Source of the DNA: Brassica napus
Lineage: Eukaryota; Streptophyta; Magnoliopsida; Brassicales; Brassicaceae
Direction of reading: 5' to 3'
Assembly: GCF_020379485.1 (NCBI RefSeq)
Contig: NC_063448.1
Location: 20,111,726 to 20,175,725 of the forward strand
Length of the DNA: 64,000 nt
In this document: piece after piece, positions 22,395 to 31,558 of the stretch
How the letters are laid out: each line of letters opens with the position of its first letter
How positions within the stretch are numbered: position 1 is the first letter of the stretch
Program-made: the position numbers and the translations under genes
The notes under the pieces: generated by a model
What the model was told of the DNA's origin: nothing
Database searches by the model: none
What the model saw: the letters and a program-made list of their open reading frames with translations, nothing else

Positions 22395-24290
22395 AAAACA
22401 AGTTTCAGAGAGGGAATACTTTCTTATGCTTGAAATATAATACAAAACTCCACATTCAATACCTTCTGTTACAAGCAAAACCCATTAGAACATCTCCGGA
22501 TATTTGAAAACAGTCTTGCAGATTCATCCCAAAAAACTGTGGTTACATCAGCAAAAATGGCTGCCACAAAGGGTTGTTGTGTGAGAAACAATTAACACTG
22601 AAACAACTGATTTTGTACATTTTCTTACAAGTATCTCCAATCTCACTATATTTTTTACTTTAAAACAAAATTTGGAGTAAAAACCCCTTCTAACTTTATT
22701 CATTTTTTTTTGGTAGGGCGCATGAGACTCACGTTTCCTACTCTTTATTCAAATCATAAAACTCATTACATGCAAATTTGCCGAGATCTAGATACCCTCT
22801 GAAAGTCCTCCAACAAAACATAAGCAACACAATCTGGGACATCTTCAAAGAAATGTAACCCAAACGATAGAGAAAACGCATAGTTAGCTAATCCATCCGC
22901 AAGATAATTAGCCTCCCTATACACATGAGAAATTTTGACTAACCAGTCTCTTGATATGAAGCCATAGCACAGACGTACTAGGAACGACAGAGGATGAGAA
23001 TCATGGATCTCTGTCTGAAGAAAACCCGCCACACTCTCCGAATCAACCTCCAACTCCAACCGACGAATCCCACGGTCCCATGCTATACACAAGCCATAGT
23101 ATACTCCCCACAACTCCGCCAAAGGGGCTGAACAGATGCCTATGTTTATTGCAAAACCCCCATTCCATTCTCCATACTCATCGCGAATAGCCCCACCCGC
23201 CGTAGCAAGTCCCGGGTTACCTCTAGATGCTCCATCCGTGTTCAGTTTGAACCAGCCATTTGTTGGTCGATTCCATGAGATCTGCTTCTCCACACGTTCC
23301 CGACTCTGCCCATGTTCCTTTAGTTTTACATTTGCTTCTATCACCTCCCGAGCCTTATCCTGAAGGAACTGCACCATGTCTCGACATTTTCCTTCCTCTC
23401 CAAAAACATACTCACATCTCCATTTTCAGCACCACCAAACAGTCGGAAAATAGCAAATGAGTTAGAGTAACAAATGAATTTACCCTATAAATAGAATAAT
23501 TCATTTATTTTTTGTTTATCACTCTATTTTTCACTCTAAATGGTCTAAAACACACAAAACATAGTTTATACATGAAACAAGAACATATCAACAAAACTTG
23601 ATTTTGTCTGTCCTCAACGGTTTAATTGAGCAGATCTTCTGTATTACCAGTAATACTCTTTCAGCAGTTGCAAACAAAAGATCATAATCAAAATTGTGAA
23701 AAATAAATAAAAAAATAACATAACAGATTTTAAAATCTAAACGATAATTAATTTGCTGAGTGTGTTATCAACTACAACGAAATAAAATCTCTAGTTGGTC
23801 GATGTTCTCGCTGCTGCTAGAAAAGCTTAACAAGTTTCTGTGTGAGCCAACGACGCTGCTAAAGGCTCTTTGAAGCTTCTCGAAGTATCCACTTGCTGAA
23901 CCCACAGGCGAAACCGGCGCAGACTTGGAAACTAATCCAGAAGATTTGAATTCCTCGTCGAGGTTATCTTCTAGCTCCCCTGACGCATGAGCCTCGTATC
24001 TTTCTTTTTTTCTCAGACACATACATCTCAGCCATGTCATCATCATCGTCCATTAAATGTCCTATTCCATCACCAACCTGCAAGCTTTAAGAAACATCCA
24101 AAAATCAAAATGTATGAGTACCAAATTATATAAGTTTGTGTTTTAACTTCTGAACTTACTGTGTTTAAGTAAGGAGGCGAACTTTTAACCTGCGCACATG
24201 TTCGAGATTAAGTGTGCTAATGTTTGAGGCCAATTCAACAAGAGCAGGATACACCTCCATCTGAAGCTCATTCACCTGTTAAAATCATGT
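22395..24290 (-). pseudogene. MRS2/MGT magnesium transporter pseudogene, split by a LINE
   Basis: The minus strand carries consecutive MRS2 exons. 24280-24190 reads VNELQMEVYPALVELASNIS; 24075-23730 reads DGIGHLMDDDDDMAEMYVSE, KSAPVSPVGSASG, ENIDQLE and VVVDNTLSKL; and 22570-22395 is the membrane exon AIFADVTTVFW, in which the GMN motif is destroyed. One extra A in the A-run near 24010 shifts the frame before ERYEAHASGELEDNL, and a further lesion lies near 23790. A 5'-truncated LINE sits between the soluble and membrane exons. N-terminal exons are absent. MRS2 proteins carry Mg2+ across plasma, plastid or vacuolar membranes; this copy cannot. Confidence 0.75.
22690..23440 (-). mobile_element. 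5'-truncated L1-type LINE with RNase H
   Basis: On the minus strand the open frame from 23377 to 22766 encodes 203 residues with a plant RVT_3/RNase H domain. It has FKLNTDGASRGNPG (first catalytic Asp), AELWGVYYGL (Glu), LEVDSESVAGFL (Asp) and HVYREANYLADGLANYA (last Asp), so all four acidic residues are present. It is followed by a short 3' tail, GCGCCCTACC, and an A-run (22703-22712), typical of the 3' end of plant LINEs. Reverse transcriptase and endonuclease are missing. No target duplication could be defined. Confidence 0.75.
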
Positions 24291-24366
24291 CCATAGAAAG
24301 AGGAAAGCCGAAAACGGTGTCAACAATTCAAGAACAGTTATGGAGGTATTAAGTTAATCAACAACA

Positions 24367-24438
24367 GGGCCTTTGGTCTAGTGGTATGATTCTCGCTTTG
24401 GTTGCGAGAGGTCCCGAGTTTGATTCTCGGAATGCCCC
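24367..24438 (+). tRNA. tRNA-Pro(TGG), slightly degenerate
   Basis: 72 nt. The anticodon arm CTCGC-TTTGGTT-GCGAG gives anticodon TGG. A-box TGGTCTAGTGGT is intact; the T-loop reads GTTTGATTC. The acceptor stem has one mismatch (GGGCCTT against AATGCCC). It lies in a repeat unit shared with the genes at 36748, 37179 and 37588. Functionality is uncertain because of the acceptor mismatch. Confidence 0.75.
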
Positions 24439-24650
24439 ATTGACATTTTTGTAAGCCAAATGTTCTAAATGCCAGCTATCATCTAAGTTATATTAACAAA
24501 GAATGCAACTTTACGATTGAGCACTGAAAGTCAACCGATAGAACTATACAACTTATTTTTTCTTTCTTACATTATCTAAACAAGAAAACTTTCTATCATC
24601 AGAATCAAACATCGAATACAGAATAGTTTGAAGTTTCTCAAGCTGTGTGT

Positions 24651-24722
24651 TGGATTAGAGTAGAGAGGTGTGATTCTCGCTTTGGGTGAGAGAAGTGCCA
24701 AGTTCGATTCTCAAAATGCCCC
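24651..24722 (+). pseudogene. tRNA-Pro pseudogene
   Basis: The 3' half (ATTCTCGCTTTGGGTGAGAG, then TTCGATTCTCAAAATGCCCC) is recognisable as tRNA-Pro; the 5' half is scrambled (TTGGATTAGAGTAGAGAGG), so neither the acceptor stem nor the A-box can form. Confidence 0.7.
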
Positions 24723-25009
24723 ATTGACTTTTGTGTTTAACCAGACGGTCTAAATCCTTGCTTAGGTATTGCTTTTCCTAGTAAATGTGTTCAAACCAAA
24801 ATGAAACAGGTTTCACTCAAATGAAACCACACATTTCAAATGCAGTTCATGATGAAACAAAAAGAAATCAACCAAACAAGAACATGACAAACAGTGATCC
24901 TTTCAATGGAACTTCAGTTGAAAAAAGATCCCATATATTAGATCTAGGAATATCCTACAAAGTTCAATAAAAGTTTTAGTAAACGTCACTACAAGAAAAC
25001 ATCAAGGAT

Positions 25010-25440
25010 TCTGAGGGAAAAAATCGTCGGAATTTCGTCGGAATATCGTTATTCCGACGCAATTCCGACGAAATACGTCGTCGGAAATAATTCCTCGGAA
25101 TTTCTTTTTTCCTCTGAAATCCCTCGGAATTTTCCGACGGAATTCCGAGGAAATAAATTTCCGAGGAAATTCCGAGGATCCCTTGTTTGTCGGAAAAGTC
25201 CTCGGAATATACCGAGGTAGAACTTCGTCGGGATAATTCCTCGGAAGTTCATCGATCGATGCGTGTTTGGACATATATACATCGATCGATAGGAGTATAC
25301 CGACGGACTTTTTCCTCGGTTTATTCCGAGGAACTGTTCCCTCGGTATATTCCGAGGGATCCGTTCCTCGGAATTTTCCGAGGGAGTTGTCCCTCGGAAA
25401 ATTCCGAGGGAAATGTCCCTCGCTATATTTTTTTAAAAAA
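25010..25440. repeat. CACTA left subterminal repeats
   Basis: Many direct and inverted copies of TTCCTCGGAAT / ATTCCGAGGAA and TCCGACGGAAT, interspersed with CATCGATCGAT palindromes (25251, 25280, 25446). Presumed binding sites for the TNPA-like protein, matching the right end at 35280-35600. Confidence 0.85.
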
Positions 25441-25665
25441 AACGGATCGATCGATGCGTTTTTGTTCAAAAACGCATCGATCGATGTAGTGAAAAATATA
25501 ATTAATTTCCTCGAAATGTAAAAAATATTAATTTTTTTGAAAAAATAAAATTTCTGAAATTTAAATTCGAAAATATGAAATTAAAAGTAAAATTGAAATC
25601 ATACTAATTAATATTCAAAGTTTCACAAATAAAAATAAAACATTCCGAGATTGGGGAAAAAAAAA

Positions 25666-27782
25666 CTACGGGTCTGGCACGTCCGGGAACACCTCGTTCG
25701 GGTACATCCTCTGCATCATCTCCATCATTTGCTGGTTCAGCCTCCTCTGTGCCTCATAGCCCGCCTGTTGAGCCGCCATCTGGGTCTCCAACAAAGATAT
25801 TCGATCATCTTTGTCCTTCAACTGAGCCGTAAGTACTTCTGGATCAACAAAGGGCGGTGGTGCAGAAGAAGGAGGAACCGACCGGGTGCGACGACCCAAA
25901 CCGAACAAACGTCCCTTCTTCTTTGGAACCGACTGAATAGAAAAAAGCCAAATTTAGAAATTTAAACCAAGAAATAAATGAATTGAACTTAAAAAAAAAG
26001 AACTTACGGATTCAACGATTTCGTTGATTCGAAACCGGGACAAGTTGGTCGAAGCCGTCGAAGCGTCATCCTCGGTTTGAAGCTGAGACACTTCGTCTAC
26101 CACCTGAGTTTGGACCAGGTCGACCACGTCCCTCACAAGACCGTCATCAATCTGGCCGGTCTTCTTGTTGGTATACGCCCTCCTCATTAGGGCGAGATCA
26201 TCGACCGGCTCGCCATCATTTTCTTCCGCCTTGAAAAAAACATAAAATTAAAGAAACATTAGAAATTAGAAGAAATGCACAATAAATTTAAATTCTGAAA
26301 CTCAAATAATTGAAGAAAAAGCGGTTGAACTTACCATGCGATCTCCGAGAGTGGCAATAGATTGAGCACCCAAGTTATGCTTGTAGATGCCCTTCCCTTT
26401 ACGGTCGCTCCTGCGGTTGGTGGAGTTGGTGGAAGAAGTTTCTTTCGTCTCCTCCTTATCCCAATGCGCACACAACTCCTTCCAGACCGTATCGTTCATC
26501 GACTTTGGGACCTTTTAATTAAAAAAAAAGAAAAAGTTTAATAAATTAAAAAATAGTTTAATAAATTAAAAAATTGTTTAATAAATTAAATCGAACCTTA
26601 TTGATTTCCCACTTCTTCTTCCACTCGTGGATCTGCTTCCCATAGTTGTCCATTACTTTATGGACGAAGTGGTGATAGATAAAGAGCGTCTCATCGGAAT
26701 TCCAGTTGAACTCTTGCTGAAAAAAAACACAATTAGTAGAAAATTTATATTAAAGATTAAAAATATAAGTAAAAAATTAGAATACTTACCGCAAACTGAC
26801 GAAACCACAGAACCTGCTTGTCGGTTGGGAAGTGAGTGAAAGTCGGATGTCCACTGTCGAGGGCCGAGTACATCATACGGTTGATCCATGCGCTGATCCC
26901 GTTCCCGGATCGGTTGAACCTTATTAAAAGAACAAACGGTTAATAATGAATCCAAATTTAAAGAAAAAAAAATGTTTAATTACCATGTTTGACCCCGTCC
27001 ATGTGGATACGGAGTGAGATACGGAAGATGGTCACGACCGGGCTGTTGAACCAACTCCGCAACCCTCATCACTCCCGGAGGACCCGGAGGAACAGGAGCG
27101 GATGCAGCAGCGGGAGCGAGAGGAGCATGAGCGGGTGCAGCAGAGGGAGATGTATGGTTGGAGCTGTGGGGCGAAGGGGAATCCTGAAAATGGCTGGAAT
27201 CCCGAGACTGGCTCCCCGTACCACCACGACCACGACGCTGTCGAGGCCGGGTCTGATCATCATGAGACCTGTAAATTAAAAAAATATATTTAATAAATAC
27301 AGAAATATATAAATTAATTTTTTTTATTAAAAAAAAATCCCAAATAATTTAATCACAGAAAAAGATTTATATATATTAAATTTTTTTAATAAATATATAA
27401 AAATAGTTCTAATAAACAAAAATAGTTTTAATAAATAAAAATTGTTTAATAATTAAAATGTTTTGTAAAATCCAAAAAATCGAATTTATATAGAAATTTT
27501 TTTTTGTAAAATCCAAAAAATCGAATTTATATAGAAAAATCGTTTTGTAAAATACAAAAATCGATTTTATATACAAAAATTGATTTTATAAATACAAAAA
27601 ATAAAAAAATTATAAAAAAATTCTAAATCAATTCAACAAAACAAATTATTCAACCAAATCACAATTCTAAACCTATTATACAACCAAATCACAATCCTAA
27701 CCAATCACCCTAACAAAAATCTATCAAAACTACACAAAAACCTAACAAATAGAACCTAAGAGAGTGGGATAGGGTCCTTACA
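25666..27782 (-). CDS. PTTA/En-Spm (Transposase_24-type) accessory protein, 7 exons
   Basis: Exons on the minus strand: 27783-27782 (AT), 27268-26984, 26919-26790, 26716-26597, 26511-26335, 26229-26008 and 25932-25666. All have GT-AG borders and consistent phase, giving about 400 residues. The N-terminus is Gly/Arg/Ser/Pro/Ala-rich ([13 protein letters not shown]). The centre reads [34 protein letters not shown] and [10 protein letters not shown], typical of plant transposase Ptta/En/Spm proteins. The C-terminal part has a coiled coil ([20 protein letters not shown]) and ends at a TAG at 25666-25668. Such proteins bind subterminal repeats and help assemble the transposition complex. The start codon appears to be split by an intron. 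Without that intron, the first in-frame ATG would be the one of MRVAEL, near 27070. Confidence 0.8.
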
Positions 27783-28527
27783 TGATTTGTGTAAGAGAAG
27801 AGGGAGATCGCCGGAGATATCGTCGGATTTCAGGGGGAAATCGCCGGAGAGAAAGAGAGGAGTCGCGCAGAGGAAGAAGAGAGAAATGGGGAAGAAGAAG
27901 GGGCTCGTGGTTATAAAACCTAGGGTCCGACGGACATTATCCGTCGGAATTCCGTCGGAATTCTAATTTCAATTTTCGCGAAATATTTGCCCGGTAAAAT
28001 GAAAATATTCCGAGGAAATTCCGACAGATAGTAAAATATCCGTCGGAATTTCCTCGGAATATTCCGAGGAAATACCGAGGAACTAGTGTTTGGGGTTTCA
28101 AAACATCAATTTTTTTTGCCGTATTTCATTTCTTATACAATTGTAATGCATACCATTGAGGATTCTTTGTATACATGAGCATAAACCATGAAATAACAAA
28201 TTTCAAAACTAATTGAAAGTATTCCCTTTACCGTTCGTTAAAAGGTATAAGTGTTTCTCTTATGTTGCGAGATTTCGTTCATACAATCGGAAAAGTGTTA
28301 ATTATACGGTAAGGAACAAATTTTTGACTTCATAATGAACGTAAGACACTTAATAAGGGTTATATAGGTGTTATTCAAACGGCAAAACGTTGTTTTCGGT
28401 TTAAAAACCCTATTTCCTCGGAATTTCCTCGGATTATTCCGAGGGAACTCCGACGAAACCCTCTTCTTCCTCGAAATTTCCTCGGAATATTCCGAGGAAA
28501 TTCCGACGAACTAGTGTTTGGGGTTTC
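27783..28527. other. CACTA internal spacer, no gene
   Basis: Holds the presumed 5' UTR of the PTTA-type gene (to about 27920). It also has two blocks of TCCGTCGGAATT/TTCCTCGGAAT repeats (27930-28085 and 28410-28510) and about 300 bp of unique AT-rich DNA between them. Confidence 0.6.
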
Positions 28528-29330
28528 AAAACGTAATTTTTTTTAAAAAAACGCATCGATCGATGCGTTTTTGAACAAAAACAAATCGATCGATTACTAA
28601 GATGGCCCGGGCCGTAAGATTGTGATCGATCGATGAGAGTATCCCATCGATCTATCGACAATCTGAATTGTTCCTCGGAATTTCCTCGGAAAATCTTGTA
28701 TGTTTTTTTAAAAATGCATCGATCGATGCGTTATAGAACAAAAACGCATCGATCGATTACTAGGATGGACCGGGCCGTAAGATTGTGATCGATCGATGAG
28801 ATTAACCCATCGATCTATCGACAATCTGAATTGTTCCTCGGAATTTCATCGGAAAATCTTGTATGTTTTTTTAAAAATGCATCGATCGATGCGTTATAGA
28901 ACAAAAACGCATCGATCGATTACTAGGATGGACCGGGCCGTAAGATTGTGATCGATCGATGAGAGTAACCCATCGATCTATCGACAATCTGAATTGTTCC
29001 TCGGAATTTCGTCGGAAAATCTTGTATGTTTTTTTAAAAATGCATCGATCGATGCGTTATAGAACACAAACGCATCGATCGATTACTAGGATGGACCGGG
29101 CCGTAAGATTGTGATCGATCGATGAGAGTATCCCATCGATCGATCGACAATCTGAATTGTTCCTCGGAATTTCCTCGGAAAATCTTGTATGTTTTTTTAA
29201 AAACGCATCGATCGATGCGTTATAGAACAAAAACGCATCGATCGATTACCAAGATGGCCCGGGCCGTAAGAATGTGATCGATCGATGCGTTATAGAAACA
29301 AAACGCATCGATCGATGCGTGTTCGGAAAA
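28528..29330. repeat. 163-bp tandem array with TCGATCGA palindromes
   Basis: The motif GCATCGATCGATGCGTT starts at 28553, 28716, 28879, 29042 and 29205, an exact 163-bp period. Each unit also has CGCATCGATCGATTAC, GGCCGTAAGA, TGATCGATCGATGA and a TTCCTCGGAATTTC motif. There are four complete units and a partial fifth. It lies between the divergent PTTA-type and ATHILA-ORF1-like genes. Confidence 0.95.
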
Positions 29331-29829
29331 CAGAATTATAAGGCAAAACCCGACCTTTTTTGGATCTAAACCTTAGAACTCTCATCCCCTCCGATTTCCC
29401 CTATAATTCGCCCCCCCTTTCTCTCTCTATAATCATCCGATTTGAACAATTTTGGGCTCTATTCCACTTGATTTTTCGAGCTCTACCTGATTCCTACACT
29501 CGTCTTCACCCTAAGACAGGTATACTCCGCGAATCTCCACATTCTGAAATCGTGTTCTTGAGCAATTTTTTGGGTTTTGTGAATTTCTTATTTCCGTGTT
29601 GATTCCTTGATCAAATATGCATGAAACAGATGTTTAAACATGGAATAGAACACAATTGTCTGTGATCAACGAGTTTGGAACATGATTTGAGATGATTTAG
29701 GGATAGAGAATTTTTTTCAATTTCGTTTTTTTTTATCACAACTCGATTTTGCTTTTCATTTTCATGTTCAGCTTTGCCTTCTTAATTGATTATAACCATG
29801 TTGAGAGCAATGATTCTATTTTGTAGAGA

Positions 29830-31278
29830 ATGAAGCGCACGAAAACATCAGCAAAGAAAAACACACAAGAAGCGGGTTCGTCACAGCTGGAGAAGCAAAG
29901 GCCAAAGAAGTGGGATAAGTCTGATACCACCCACTACAACAACATGAAGAAGGTAGCCGTTCCGGCTACACAACTAGCATGTCCTGAGACGATGACAATA
30001 TTGGGAATCAAAGCAGACATTGAAGGACTGTTCCAGAACATGGGTCTAGGCCAACTATGCAACCTCAAGGAACCCACTTATCCGGAGTTGGTACGCCAGT
30101 TCATAGCATCCGCATACGTCACCCGTCCCGATGATAGCCATCAGGAAGGTTTTCTGGCATTCGTAGTGCAGAAAGTATACTATGAGGTATCTTTCACAGA
30201 CCTCTGCGGACTATTTGGATTGAGTGCGGGGGAGAGGACATATGGTCTTTATTGGACTTCAGAGCTGTTGAACTTCTGGGAAACGATTGGCACAGGGGTT
30301 TATAGATCTTCTCAGGCAAAGGAGTCACTTATCCGGAGCCCAGTACTGAGATATGCGACACGCCTCATTGGCTCATTGCTATACGGGACAACCACAGCCG
30401 CATCAGTCACGCAATGGGAGTTGTGCCTCCTGTACCAAGGTGTGAGGCATTTGCTACCGGCATTTGGAAACTCTACATTCCCACCTGCTACTGCCTTCAA
30501 CATGGGAGCGGTGCTGGCCGCAAACTTAGCAGGATACAAGGGGAAAGTAACCAAATCCAAGAGCAATGCATGTGGATTTGGTGCAGTGATTACTCGGATC
30601 CTTAGACATGTGGGTGTAGACTGTGAGAACCACCAGGTAGCACTGGACAGATCGAACAACATTGCTTGGAACTACCTGGATGTCATTTCTCTAGTAAGTA
30701 AGGAGTTCATAGCTGGTCCCCACTCGAGGATCGATCGGGATGGTCCTTACGTCTACGTATTCCAGGACCGAGCGAAGAAAACACTCTACTGCCACCTGCC
30801 TCAGATCGGCCTGACTGCTCTACTTTCAGAGGCTGCAGTTGAGTTTCTACCCCCTGCTACCGCACTAGTAGACAAGCCATCCTTCTTCACGCCAAAATAT
30901 CAGACCAAAGGCAAGGGCGTGGTTGATGAAGAAGGACAAGATGAGGCTGCACAAGCCATTCCAGATGATTCACAACCCCATCAGCTACTCCCATCAGACT
31001 CCAGCCAGTACAAGCTGCAAGAGCTTCCACCGAACGCCACTTCGCGCCAGCAACAACATTGGAGAGATCAGAGCATAAAGACAAACAACGACATGCTACA
31101 CAAGATCTGGGCTGCCATTTCACGTATCAGGCCGTGTCGTTGCCAAAAGGATGATGTAGTTCATCGGGACAACTCTCCATCCAGCTCTGGTTCGGGTTCG
31201 AGTGGTACACACATGGTAAGAAAGAGGTCCAAGAGACCCAACGATGCAGGAACATCTGGAGCAGGAGACGAGGAGTAG
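29830..31278 (+). CDS. ATHILA-ORF1-like protein carried by the CACTA element
   Basis: A single 482-residue open frame. The start is basic (KRTKTSAKKN); the central region reads YPELVRQFIASAYVT, FVVQKVYYEVSFTDLCGLFG, LRYATRLIGSLLYG, WELCLLYQGVRHLLPAFG, FNMGAVLAANLAGYK and GAVITRILRHVGV. I associate this spacing with the ATHILA ORF-1 family (PF03078), first described from Athila Gypsy retrotransposons. The C-terminal 130 residues are low complexity and Ser-rich, ending in basic VRKRSKRPND. A likely 5' UTR intron runs from 29520 (CAG|GTATAC) to 29826 (TTTTGTAG). The frame has no disruption, suggesting selection or recent origin. Molecular role unknown; probably not needed for transposition in classical CACTA elements. 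It is transcribed opposite to the two transposase genes. Confidence 0.75.
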   Translation: MKRTKTSAKKNTQEAGSSQLEKQRPKKWDKSDTTHYNNMKKVAVPATQLACPETMTILGIKADIEGLFQNMGLGQLCNLKEPTYPELVRQFIASAYVTRPDDSHQEGFLAFVVQKVYYEVSFTDLCGLFGLSAGERTYGLYWTSELLNFWETIGTGVYRSSQAKESLIRSPVLRYATRLIGSLLYGTTTAASVTQWELCLLYQGVRHLLPAFGNSTFPPATAFNMGAVLAANLAGYKGKVTKSKSNACGFGAVITRILRHVGVDCENHQVALDRSNNIAWNYLDVISLVSKEFIAGPHSRIDRDGPYVYVFQDRAKKTLYCHLPQIGLTALLSEAAVEFLPPATALVDKPSFFTPKYQTKGKGVVDEEGQDEAAQAIPDDSQPHQLLPSDSSQYKLQELPPNATSRQQQHWRDQSIKTNNDMLHKIWAAISRIRPCRCQKDDVVHRDNSPSSSGSGSSGTHMVRKRSKRPNDAGTSGAGDEE

Positions 31279-31558
31279 GAGCTATCACCGGCTATTTTAT
31301 TTTCTTTTCTATTCTAACGTTTTATGGTCTTATTTTCTGTTAATTTTGAACTGAGTTTTTTTTTAGGTTTCTTAATTATGAGTTCGTATTTCTTTTACAT
31401 GGTTTCTTTGTTTTATTTGGTTGTGTTTTGTGTAGCTTTTAATTCGTATTCAGCTTTGCCTTGCTAGATAAACCAAATAACTATTATCCAAGGAAAGAGG
31501 TTATATCAAGTGTTCCTCGGAATTTCCTCGGTATTTCTTAAAAAAAAAAAAAAAAAGT

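Noticed and set aside
25187..25521. Overlapping open frames of 77-155 residues on both strands, rich in repeated Arg-Asn-Phe-Pro / Ser-Glu-Glu patterns
   Set aside because: They read through the palindromic CACTA subterminal repeats in every frame; the repeated composition comes from the DNA repeat.
28528..29330. Regularly spaced repeats as a CRISPR array
   Set aside because: Units are contiguous 163-bp tandem copies without unique spacers, in plant nuclear DNA inside a CACTA element.
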